A stretch of DNA of 10,725 bases from 66-474 sp035717365 (GCA_035717365.1 DASTIS010000221.1:1-10725); one strand, 5' to 3'; positions 1-6,203 are shown, counted from the stretch's first letter. Made by a program: numbers and translations. Notes: generated by a model not told the origin, from the letters alone.

Positions 1-732
1 CAGCGCGTTGTATTCCTCGGTGATATGCATGGCGCCGATGCTCGCGGTCATCGCCGACCCGGCGCGCCCGGCCATGATCAGTCCGACGACGACGGGACCG
101 AGTTCGCGTGGGACCGCCGTCGCCATCATCCCGATCACCAATTGGGAGGCGCTGAACATCTGCAGCACCAGGCCCACCTGGATGGTCATGACGGCGCCGA
201 TCAGCAATCCGATGCTGCCCAGCAACAGCATGGACGTGGCGCCGATGCGATAGATGTTGGCCGAAGTCTCCTTCCATGGCGTGATCCGCGGGTGGCGTAC
301 GCACCAGGCGGTGTCGACCATCAACTGGCCAATCAGCAGGAGGCCGCCGCCGGTCTTCAGTACCGACAACGCCCCGCTGCCGAAACGGTCCAGCCAGCCA
401 GACAGCCAGCCGGGGGCTTGGTTGCCGCTCGGGGAGGTGAGCGGCGGTGTATCCGCCAGCCGCTCGAACAAGCGCCGTTGATCTTCATTGCAATCGATCT
501 CGCGGGGGAGCTGCCCGTCCCACGCCTTCCACAGGACCAGTGCGCCGGTGCTGTCCAGCGCCTCGACGTGCTGCAGGTCCCAGCAGTAGTCATCGGGAGG
601 CGCGAGTCGCCGAAACTCGCGCAGCAGGCGCTGGCGGCGACGTTTGTCGACCAGCAGGTTCCATGATCCGGACAGGGCTATGCGCGTGTCACCCTCGCGC
701 TTCCAGGCCGGACCGGATGCGGGTTGTGTCAT
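1..732 (-). CDS. MlaE-family lipid ABC transporter permease with N-terminal STAS domain (partial, C-terminus off the left edge)
   Basis: I translated this by hand from the complement: an ATG at 732-730 opens 244 codons with no stop before the window edge. Residues about 10-100 look like a STAS domain, with the signature DSTG at 60-63 where STAS proteins carry a conserved Ser/Thr. A membrane domain follows, with hydrophobic segments near 126-144 and 165-192. Residues 209-244 hold the MlaE/YrbE hallmark (RELGPVVVGLIMAGRAGS, then GAMHITEEYNAL). MlaE proteins are inner-membrane permeases that work with an MlaF ATPase and an MlaD substrate-binding protein to move phospholipids between the inner and outer membranes. 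In E. coli the STAS partner MlaB is a separate small protein; here it is fused to the permease. The ATPase and MCE genes would be expected to the left, outside the window. No strong ribosome site precedes the ATG, so the exact start is less certain than the identity. Confidence 0.93.
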   Translation of the reverse strand, partial: MTQPASGPAWKREGDTRIALSGSWNLLVDKRRRQRLLREFRRLAPPDDYCWDLQHVEALDSTGALVLWKAWDGQLPREIDCNEDQRRLFERLADTPPLTSPSGNQAPGWLSGWLDRFGSGALSVLKTGGGLLLIGQLMVDTAWCVRHPRITPWKETSANIYRIGATSMLLLGSIGLLIGAVMTIQVGLVLQMFSASQLVIGMMATAVPRELGPVVVGLIMAGRAGSAMTASIGAMHITEEYNAL

Positions 733-962
733 GGCAAGGCACCCTGCAATGAACTCGGTGGCGACGGGCGCAGGTGGCGAAGAGCGTGACGCGGATCGTG
801 TCCCGTCGTTGGATCGGTCCGGTCGCGGAGGCTGGCTTGGACTTTAGGCGCTGCCTCGTGACGAAATCATCAAATGCGGGCCGCTGCACGCGGCGTTCCG
901 GCCGCTGGCCGATTCCGCAGCCGGGTTGCATCGCCGGGCGATCCTCCTTTGCGCTCGCGCGT

Positions 963-991
963 TTGCCGCATCGATCGACCGCGGGTATGGG
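963..991 (+). promoter_or_regulatory. Weak candidate sigma-70 promoter for the PhzF-family gene
   Basis: TTGCCG (963-968) and TATGGG (986-991) are separated by 17 bp and match the -35 and -10 consensus at 4/6 and 3/6 positions. Transcription would start near 998, leaving about 26 nt of leader before the ATG at 1024. The matches are poor; the 291-bp divergent gap between the permease and the phzF-like gene must hold promoters for both, and nothing better stands out on this strand. Confidence 0.25.
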
Positions 992-1023
992 TTCGGCACC
1001 TTCGCGTTGGGTAAGCTGTGCCG

Positions 1024-1860
1024 ATGCAGTCGCGCCGTTTCCGCCAGGTCGATGTCTTTGCATCCGCGCCGTATCGGGGCAACCCGGTGGCGGTGGTGGT
1101 CGATGGCGAAGGCCTCGACGATGCGCAGATGATGGCGTTCACGCGCTGGACCAATCTGTCGGAGGCCACGTTCATCCTGCCGCCGTGCGATGCGCGTGCC
1201 GACTACCGGTTGCGCATCTTCACTGCAGCGCGCGAGCTGCCGTTCGCGGGACATCCGACGGTCGGCAGTGCACACGCATGGCTGGAAGCCGGCGGCGTGC
1301 CTGCAAGCGAAGACACAGTGGTACAGGAGTGCGGGGCCGGGCTGATCACTATCCGTCGCGACGGCGAATGGCTTGCGTTCGCTGCGCCGCCGCTCAGGCG
1401 CGAGGGTCCTGTTTCCGCAGACCTGGCCGGCCGGATCGTGCGCGGGTTGCGGATGGATCCGGGATGGGTGCGTGCGATCCGGTGGGTCGACAACGGCCCG
1501 GGCTGGATCGGAGTGCTGCTTGATTCGGCATGCCATGTCCTGGATCTGGAGATCGATCGCGGGTTGCTGCACGGACTCGATGTGGGCGTCATCGGCGCGC
1601 ATCCGGAGGTCGGGCCGGCCGACTTCGAAGTACGCGCCTTCTTTACCGGTGACGAGGTGTTCGAGGATCCGGTCACTGGCAGCCTCAATGCCTCCCTTGC
1701 GCAATGGTTGATCGGCGAAGGTATTGCGCCGCCGCGTTATCGCGTGCGCCAAGGCACCACTATTGGCAGGGCGGGGATCGTCGACATCGCAAAAGACGGC
1801 GCCCGGATCTGGGTCGGCGGCGCCTGCGTCACTTGCATCGCGGGCAGCGTGCAGCTTTGA
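1024..1860 (+). CDS. PhzF-family isomerase/epimerase
   Basis: The 278-residue product has the full set of PhzF-family marks: an N-terminal block QVDVF..APYRGNPVAVV (residues 8-25), NLSEATF with Glu47 at the position of the catalytic glutamate, LPFAGHPTVGSAHAW (72 onward), and a second-half EDPVTGSLNASLAQWL block. The length equals that usual for PhzF. PhzF of phenazine pathways isomerises trans-2,3-dihydro-3-hydroxyanthranilate by proton shuttling, but most family members are stand-alone genes with unknown substrates. No phenazine genes lie nearby, so I do not propose a phenazine role. I chose the ATG at 1024; an in-frame GTG at 1018 would add two residues. A GGGTA run about 10 nt upstream is the only ribosome-site candidate. 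It diverges from the STAS-permease gene and is followed by a long gene-free region, so it is probably a single-gene unit. Confidence 0.93.
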   Translation: MQSRRFRQVDVFASAPYRGNPVAVVVDGEGLDDAQMMAFTRWTNLSEATFILPPCDARADYRLRIFTAARELPFAGHPTVGSAHAWLEAGGVPASEDTVVQECGAGLITIRRDGEWLAFAAPPLRREGPVSADLAGRIVRGLRMDPGWVRAIRWVDNGPGWIGVLLDSACHVLDLEIDRGLLHGLDVGVIGAHPEVGPADFEVRAFFTGDEVFEDPVTGSLNASLAQWLIGEGIAPPRYRVRQGTTIGRAGIVDIAKDGARIWVGGACVTCIAGSVQL

Positions 1861-1924
1861 CGGTTGCAAGGATCCTGTCCGCCCCGCCCGCGCGACCCGG
1901 TTCGTTGCACGCGGACCGAGTCTC

Positions 1925-1980
1925 AATAAATAACGTTTATAAATATATATTTACGATGTAAACAACAAGTCAAATATAGA
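1925..1980. other. A+T-rich island in a high-GC background
   Basis: Only 10 of 56 bases are G or C. The surrounding genes are well above 60% G+C by eye. It lies about 65 bp after the stop of the PhzF-family gene and about 375 bp before the UndA-like gene. Such islands can be UP-type promoter elements, binding sites for xenogeneic silencers of the H-NS/MvaT type, or marks of an old insertion; the sequence alone does not decide. Confidence 0.7.
1940..1953. repeat. Perfect 14-bp palindrome TAAATATATATTTA
   Basis: TAAATATATATTTA reads the same on both strands, without a spacer. Arms GTTTA (1935-1939) and TAAAC (1959-1963) flank it, although they are not centred on the same point. It could be an operator for a dimeric regulator or simply a product of the very A+T-rich context. 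Confidence 0.6.
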
Positions 1981-2050
1981 ATAATGAAATGGATGCTCCA
2001 ACCCGGAATTGAGCCAGGTCAAGGGTGGCGAAACGGTTTGAGAGCAAGAT

Positions 2051-2075
2051 TTGTGCCGGATTGTGAAAATTTGTG
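2051..2075 (+). repeat. Three TTGTG direct repeats at 10-bp intervals
   Basis: TTGTG occurs at 2051-2055, 2061-2065 and 2071-2075, exactly one DNA helical turn apart, so all three would lie on the same face of the helix. The last two continue with A, giving the CRP-type half-site TGTGA. This spacing suggests cooperative binding by one regulator, but three short repeats could arise by chance. Confidence 0.55.
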
Positions 2076-2087
2076 ATGGACTTCTCA
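2072..2087. promoter_or_regulatory. Candidate CRP/Clp-type operator upstream of the UndA-like gene
   Basis: TGTGATGGACTTCTCA matches the CRP-family consensus TGTGA-N6-TCACA at 9 of 10 specified positions. In Xanthomonas the CRP homologue Clp recognises the same consensus, and its DNA binding is inhibited by c-di-GMP. The nearest -10-like hexamer is TAAAGT at 2099-2104. With that start the operator would be centred near -31, over the -35 region, where binding would more likely repress than activate. No start site is proven. Confidence 0.4.
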
Positions 2088-2340
2088 TGAACAAAGCGTA
2101 AAGTAGGGGCTGCCGCGAACTGGGTTAGCGGATCTACGTGGGGAAACATGGTGATTGGTCTCAGCGGGTTACCGAATTCTTTGCATGTTCTTTTGTGAAG
2201 GTCGGTGGTCCAACGTACGCACCCGTATCCCGAGTCCCGAAACCGTTTGGTGGCACAGGAGGTACAGAAGCGAAGCAATCCGAACGTTGACGTCTTCGAT
2301 TCATCTTCACGATGTGCTGTACCAGTACTCGACCTGACCC

Positions 2341-2346
2341 GAGGAG
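2341..2346 (+). promoter_or_regulatory. Ribosome binding site of the UndA-like gene
   Basis: GAGGAG lies seven bases before the ATG at 2354. This good Shine-Dalgarno match fixes the start there rather than at the in-frame upstream ATG at 2312, whose extension has no family similarity. Confidence 0.8.
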
Positions 2347-2353
2347 AAGCATC

Positions 2354-3136
2354 ATGAGTGTGCGTTTTGAGCGTAGTGGCCCCCAGACCGAACTGGGCAG
2401 CTATCCCCAGTGGGCGCAAGACATGGTTGGTGAATGCAATGCGGTCAAGAAGACCGTCGTGGATCACGAGCTGTGGCCTGCGATGTGCAGCGGAGAAGAC
2501 CCGGAGATCACCCCGCGGTTCCTTGTCGGCGCGTGGCCGGCGATCGAGCGGTTCCCTTGCTACATGGGACGTAGCCTCTTGAAGACGCGGTACGGACGCA
2601 GTGAAGGCGAGAATCTCGCGCGTCGCTGGTTGGTCCGCAATATACGCGTCGAACAGAATCACGCCGAATACTGGCTGAATTGGGCGGAGGGCGCGGGCGT
2701 GCCGCGCGAAACGGTCCTGCGGGGGACGCTGCCGGCGGGGACCCAGGTGCTTGCGGACTGGTGCGAAGAGGCGAGCACCAACGAATCGCTGGCGGCCAGT
2801 CTTGCGGCAGTCAACTACGCCGTCGAGGGCGCTACCGGTGAGTGGGCGCAGATCCTGTATGAAAGCGCGAACTTCGCGGAGCAGTACCCCGAGCGCTCGC
2901 GTCGTGCCAGCCTTCGTTGGTTGCAGTTGCATGCGGCCTATGACGATACCCATCCGTGGGAGGCGCTGGAACTGGTTTGCGCCCTGTTGGGGATGTCTCC
3001 GGGTGTGACAGAGGTCAAGCATATCGCCGAGTGCATCAAGCGCACGTACGTCGCGATGCGGATCCTGGGTGACCGTTCCTTGGAGACCCGCGTCACGCTG
3101 GAAGTTGCGGATACCCGCGAGGCCGCCGCGGCCTGA
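2354..3136 (+). CDS. UndA-like non-heme diiron oxidase/decarboxylase (heme-oxygenase-like fold, HDO family)
   Basis: The 260-residue product belongs to the TenA/PqqC-like, iron-containing heme-oxygenase-fold proteins. All six metal-ligand positions of the HDO diiron site are present: Glu100 and His103 (VEQNH), Glu158 (YAVEGATGEW), then His193, Asp197 and His200 (HAAYDDTHPWEALE). From memory, Pseudomonas UndA uses Glu101, His104, Glu159, His194, Asp198 and His201, so the spacing is identical with an offset of one. UndA also shares the N-terminal block (SYPxWAQ), RWL.RNIRVE.NHA.YW and the length of about 260. UndA converts medium-chain fatty acids such as lauric acid to terminal alkenes using O2. 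Automatic annotation often calls such proteins TenA regulators or PqqC. The true substrate here is unknown; an oxidase acting on another fatty or amino acid is possible. It precedes a c-di-GMP enzyme gene by 72 bp in the same orientation. Confidence 0.85.
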   Translation: MSVRFERSGPQTELGSYPQWAQDMVGECNAVKKTVVDHELWPAMCSGEDPEITPRFLVGAWPAIERFPCYMGRSLLKTRYGRSEGENLARRWLVRNIRVEQNHAEYWLNWAEGAGVPRETVLRGTLPAGTQVLADWCEEASTNESLAASLAAVNYAVEGATGEWAQILYESANFAEQYPERSRRASLRWLQLHAAYDDTHPWEALELVCALLGMSPGVTEVKHIAECIKRTYVAMRILGDRSLETRVTLEVADTREAAAA

Positions 3137-3148
3137 TCGGCCCCGCGA

Positions 3149-3166
3149 CTGGTACGGAAATTGCTT
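3149..3166 (+). promoter_or_regulatory. Candidate sigma-54 (RpoN) promoter for the GGDEF-EAL gene
   Basis: CTGGTACGGAAATTGCTT fits the -24/-12 consensus YTGGCACGRNNNTTGCW with one mismatch (T for C in GGCAC). The invariant GG (3151-3152) and GC (3163-3164) are separated by exactly 10 bp. Transcription would begin near 3176, leaving a leader of about 33 nt before the ATG at 3209. It sits in the only intergenic gap before the c-di-GMP gene, the right place and orientation for a functional promoter. It would need an enhancer-binding protein; I did not identify its site. Confidence 0.55.
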
Positions 3167-3208
3167 GTAGTGAGGGTGCCCATGCGAATGTGATGACCAC
3201 CGCCGCCC

Positions 3209-5959
3209 ATGACCCGTGGCTCTTTCCATCCCCTGCGGACCCCGCTGGTCAGGCGCCTGCTGCCGCTCGCCTATGCCTCGGTCGGAGTGGTGGCGGTCAT
3301 CCTCGCGCTCACGTGGCTTACCGTGCAGGCCCAGATCGCTCTCGCCGGTTATCTCAACGGCGAGAGCCTCTGGTCCAAGGCCCAGAAGCAGGTCACGGTT
3401 GACCTGCTCAACTACGCCGATACGGGCAACGCCGCGGATTACGCCGATTTCCAGGAAAACTACGTTTCCCTGGAGGCGCTGCGGTCGGCCCGTGACATGG
3501 TCCTGTCGGGGGACTTCGAGTACCAGGAAGTCGAGGACGAGATGCGTCGTGGGCATTCCATGACCGTCGCGATCCCCGGGGCGATTTTCATCCTGGACCA
3601 CTTCGCCAATGCGCCGTACATGCGTGACGCGTTGCGTCAATGGCGGGCCGCCGACGGGGCAATCGTGGAATTGGGCCGGATCGGCGTGGCCCTTCATCGC
3701 GGCTACCGCAACGGGACCATGACGCCGGCGGAGGTTGCCCGCCAGCGCGACCGCATCAATGCGCTCAACGCGTTCATCGAACCGCACGCCAACCAGTTCT
3801 CGCTCAGCATTGCGCATGGCGCGGTATGGACCGGCAAGGTGTTGTTCACGGGCATCCTGGTTTCCGCTGCGATCGCGGTCGCACTGTGGCTGTGGATGGC
3901 GCGCCGTGTACTGGCCGGCATCCGCGGCAGCGAGGAGCGTTACCGGTTGCTGTTCGACAGTGCGCCGGACGCGATCGTGATGGTCGACGAGGACAGTGGC
4001 CGCATCCTCGACGCCAATCGCACCTTCGGAACGTGGATGGGCCGCGACCCCAGGACGTTGCTGGGGGGTTCCTATGCGGCGCTGTTCGAAACGAGCGAAT
4101 TGTGGGAAGGGCAGCAGGGCGAAGGGGAGTTGCGCGACGGCGAGGGCAAGATCCGGGCGATCGAAACCCAATGCAGCATGGCGGTATGGGGGGCAAAGCC
4201 GGTGCGGCAGGCGATCATCCGCGACATCACCGAGCGCGTCGAAAGCGACCGCGAGCGACGCGTCGCGGCGGAGGCGCTGGCCAGCATCGCCGAAGGGGTT
4301 GTCATCGCCGACCCTGCGCGCCGGATCGTTTCGGTCAACGCTGCGGCCACCCAGATTACCGGCTTCACCAGCGAGCTTCTCCTCGGGATGGGCCTCGACG
4401 ACACGCGCAGGTTGCACGACGGCGGTCCATTGCCCGCAGCGCTCTGGGACGAGATCATCGCCACCCACCATTGGTCGGGGGAAGTCGAGAGTCGCCGCCG
4501 CGACGGCACGACCTATGCCGAGAAGCTCAGCATCAGCACGATCCGCGATGTCGAACACCGGATCCTGCATTATGTGGCGGTGTTCAGCGACATCTCGGTG
4601 GCCAGGGCGGCCCAGCACCGCCTGCAGCATCTTGCCGCGCACGATCCGCTGACGGGCCTGGTCAACCGCGCGGAGTTCCAGCGCCGGTGCGAGGTTGCGA
4701 TCGTACACGCCGACCGTGACCGGCATGCCGCCGTGGTGCTGTTCATCGACCTCGATGCGTTCAAGTTCGTCAACGACAGCTACAGCCACGCCGTCGGCGA
4801 CAGCCTGCTGAAGCTGGTTGCGGAACGCATCTGCCACCAGTTGAGCAAGGATGCCGTCACCGGACGCATCGGCGGCGACGAATTCACCGTGCTGCTGCCG
4901 CGGCTGATGCTGCGCGAGGATGCTGCCACGCTCGCCGACCGGTTGGTGTCCGCGCTTTCCGAGCCGTTTCGTGTCGATGGTTACGAGATAGTGCTGGGCG
5001 CCAGTATCGGCATCGCCGGATATCCGCTGGATGGCGACGATGCCCAAACCCTGATCGCCAACGCTGATGCGGCGATGTACGCGGCCAAGGTCGAGGAACG
5101 CAACGCCTGGCGCTTCTACGCGCCGACGATGCAGGCCGATACGCGCCAGCGGCTGCTGCTGGCCACGGAATTGCGTCAGGCGCTCCAGAACGACGAGTTC
5201 CGCCTCGTGTATCAGCCAAGCGTGGAATTGCGCTCGGGGCGCATCGTGGCTGCCGAGGCGCTGTTGCGTTGGCAGCATCCGCAACGCGGTGAAGTCATGC
5301 CGGGCGACTTCATTCCGATCGCCGAAAGCATCGGGATGATCCACCGCATCGACGAATGGGTGATGCACGCGGTGTGCGAGCAGATCCGCGCCTGGGACGC
5401 ATCGGAGGTGCCGCCCGTCCGCGTGGCGATCAACGTCTCGGCCCGCTGGTTCGGCCACCCCGGTTTCGTCGAGAGCATCCGGCGTGCGCTGCACACGCAC
5501 CAGGTGTCGCCCCAGCGGATTGCGCTGGAGATCACCGAAGGGGCGATGCTGCGGCTGGGCCCGGAAACCGAAAACACGATGCGGGCGCTGAACGGACTCG
5601 GAATTGGTGTGGCCATCGACGATTTCGGGACCGGTTATTCGTCGATGTCCTATCTGAAATTGCCTGCGGTCGCCTATTTGAAGATCGACCGTTCGTTCGT
5701 GACCGGGCTTCCGGGTAGCGCCAACGACGCCGCCATCACCACCGCGATGCTGGCAATGGCGAGCAGCCTCGGGCTGGCCACCATCGCCGAGGGGATCGAG
5801 ACCGAGCCGCAGCACGAATTCCTGGTGCAAGCCGGTTGCACCGAAGGGCAGGGATATCTGTATTCGTACCCGTTGCCGCCAGCCGCCATGGAGCACATGT
5901 TGCGTCCGAAACGGCCATCGGCCGGAACGCGTCTCAAACTGGTGCCGCGGCGCAGCTGA
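3209..5959 (+). CDS. Membrane-bound PAS-PAS-GGDEF-EAL c-di-GMP synthase/phosphodiesterase
   Basis: This 916-residue protein begins with a membrane segment (about 16-40), then a largely helical, presumably periplasmic sensor region (41-205), a second membrane segment (208-231), PAS domains near 245-345 and 352-462, GGDEF (475-638) and EAL (645-895). The GGDEF motif is intact at 555-559 and the DLDAFKFVND metal/substrate block is at 514-523, so synthesis of c-di-GMP is possible. The inhibitory RxxD motif normally just upstream is missing. The EAL domain keeps its catalytic set: Glu683 (EALLRW), Asn742, Glu774, Asp804-Asp805 (DDFGTGYSS), Lys825, Glu861 and Gln881, so hydrolysis to pGpG is also possible. 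Which activity dominates cannot be read from sequence. The ATG at 3209 is the first start after two in-frame TGA codons (3191, 3194), but no Shine-Dalgarno is visible. A sigma-54-like promoter lies just upstream. It converges on infA. Confidence 0.95.
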   Translation: MTRGSFHPLRTPLVRRLLPLAYASVGVVAVILALTWLTVQAQIALAGYLNGESLWSKAQKQVTVDLLNYADTGNAADYADFQENYVSLEALRSARDMVLSGDFEYQEVEDEMRRGHSMTVAIPGAIFILDHFANAPYMRDALRQWRAADGAIVELGRIGVALHRGYRNGTMTPAEVARQRDRINALNAFIEPHANQFSLSIAHGAVWTGKVLFTGILVSAAIAVALWLWMARRVLAGIRGSEERYRLLFDSAPDAIVMVDEDSGRILDANRTFGTWMGRDPRTLLGGSYAALFETSELWEGQQGEGELRDGEGKIRAIETQCSMAVWGAKPVRQAIIRDITERVESDRERRVAAEALASIAEGVVIADPARRIVSVNAAATQITGFTSELLLGMGLDDTRRLHDGGPLPAALWDEIIATHHWSGEVESRRRDGTTYAEKLSISTIRDVEHRILHYVAVFSDISVARAAQHRLQHLAAHDPLTGLVNRAEFQRRCEVAIVHADRDRHAAVVLFIDLDAFKFVNDSYSHAVGDSLLKLVAERICHQLSKDAVTGRIGGDEFTVLLPRLMLREDAATLADRLVSALSEPFRVDGYEIVLGASIGIAGYPLDGDDAQTLIANADAAMYAAKVEERNAWRFYAPTMQADTRQRLLLATELRQALQNDEFRLVYQPSVELRSGRIVAAEALLRWQHPQRGEVMPGDFIPIAESIGMIHRIDEWVMHAVCEQIRAWDASEVPPVRVAINVSARWFGHPGFVESIRRALHTHQVSPQRIALEITEGAMLRLGPETENTMRALNGLGIGVAIDDFGTGYSSMSYLKLPAVAYLKIDRSFVTGLPGSANDAAITTAMLAMASSLGLATIAEGIETEPQHEFLVQAGCTEGQGYLYSYPLPPAAMEHMLRPKRPSAGTRLKLVPRRS

Positions 5960-5984
5960 TCACGGTTGCGCGCTCCGGCCCGGA

Positions 5985-6203
5985 TCAACGCATGCGGTAG
6001 GTGATGCGTCCCTTGGTCAGGTCGTACGGCGTCATCTCGACCTTGACCTTGTCGCCGGTGAGGATGCGGATGTAGTGCTTGCGCATGCGGCCGGAGATGT
6101 GCGCGGTGACAACGTGCCCGTTCTCGAGCTGCACGCGAAACATCGTGTTGGGCAGGGTTTCCTGCACCGTGCCTTCCATTTCAATGACGTCGTCTTTGGC
6201 CAT
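5985..6203 (-). CDS. infA: Translation initiation factor IF-1
   Basis: The 72-residue product MAKDDVIEMEGTVQ... to ...TYRMR has the standard bacterial IF-1 length and OB-fold sequence, including GHVVTAHISGRMRKHYIRIL and GDKVKVEMTPYDLTKGRI. IF-1 binds the A site of the 30S subunit and works with IF-2 and IF-3 in start selection. I chose the ATG at 6203; an in-frame upstream start at 6236 would add 11 residues not found in the family. The gene is alone on its strand here and converges on the GGDEF-EAL gene, with 25 bp between the stops. No rho-independent terminator with a T tract is visible in that gap. Confidence 0.98.
   Translation of the reverse strand: MAKDDVIEMEGTVQETLPNTMFRVQLENGHVVTAHISGRMRKHYIRILTGDKVKVEMTPYDLTKGRITYRMR

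Larger units (their letters stand above)
1861..2353. other. 493-bp intergenic regulatory region between the PhzF-family and UndA-like genes
   Basis: No convincing gene lies here. The short open frames at 2155-2337 (plus) and 2161-2355 (minus) have no recognisable protein character. The first 60 bp are GC-rich. From 1925 to 1980 the base composition flips to about 82% A+T. From about 2031 to 2110 there is a cluster of regulatory-looking elements: a 9-mer inverted repeat arm, 10-bp-spaced TTGTG repeats and a CRP-like site. If transcription starts just after that cluster, the UndA-like gene has a leader of roughly 240 nt. I looked in the leader for a c-di-GMP riboswitch (GEMM-I/II core) and did not see one. 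Confidence 0.6.

Noticed and set aside
1024..1860. Part of a phenazine biosynthesis cluster
   Set aside because: No other phz gene is present; single PhzF-family genes are widespread and unrelated to phenazines.
1877..1916. Terminator after the PhzF-family gene (GTCCGC at 1877-1882 with GCGGAC at 1911-1916)
   Set aside because: The loop is 28 nt and there is no T-rich tail, so it does not resemble an intrinsic terminator.
774..1926. Long open frames on both strands overlapping the PhzF-family gene (774-1523 plus, 844-1926 minus)
   Set aside because: They are Arg/Ala/Pro-rich shadow translations typical of high-GC DNA, while the 1024-1860 frame encodes a full PhzF family protein.
2250..2266. 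Second sigma-54 site (TGGCAC at 2251-2256) upstream of the UndA-like gene
   Set aside because: The -12 element at the right distance reads GTACA rather than TTGCA and lacks the invariant GC.
2155..2337. Small 60-codon open frame in the leader of the UndA-like gene
   Set aside because: No ribosome site, no recognisable composition or motif and an overlap with regulatory-looking DNA; likely chance.
2354..3136. Annotation as TenA thiaminase/transcriptional regulator or PqqC
   Set aside because: The complete diiron ligand pattern, the UndA-like sequence blocks and the absence of thiamine or PQQ genes nearby favour an HDO oxidase. TenA enzymes do not need this metal site.
3134..3211. Possible fusion or read-through of the UndA-like gene into the GGDEF-EAL gene, since both are in the same frame
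   Set aside because: Three in-frame TGA codons (3134, 3191, 3194) separate them, and each protein has family-typical ends. Nothing suggests recoding.
1970..5896. A 1308-codon open reading frame on the minus strand across both the UndA-like and GGDEF-EAL genes
   Set aside because: It is codon-aligned with the two real genes, which happen to share one frame (their starts differ by 855 bases). Antisense stops would need sense codons TTA, CTA or TCA, which this high-GC genome avoids. The translation has no domain character, whereas the sense strand has complete families.
5960..5990. Bidirectional terminator between the GGDEF-EAL gene and infA
   Set aside because: A small TCCG/CGGA hairpin with outer GTTG/CAAC pairs exists, but the stems are short and no T tract follows on either strand.
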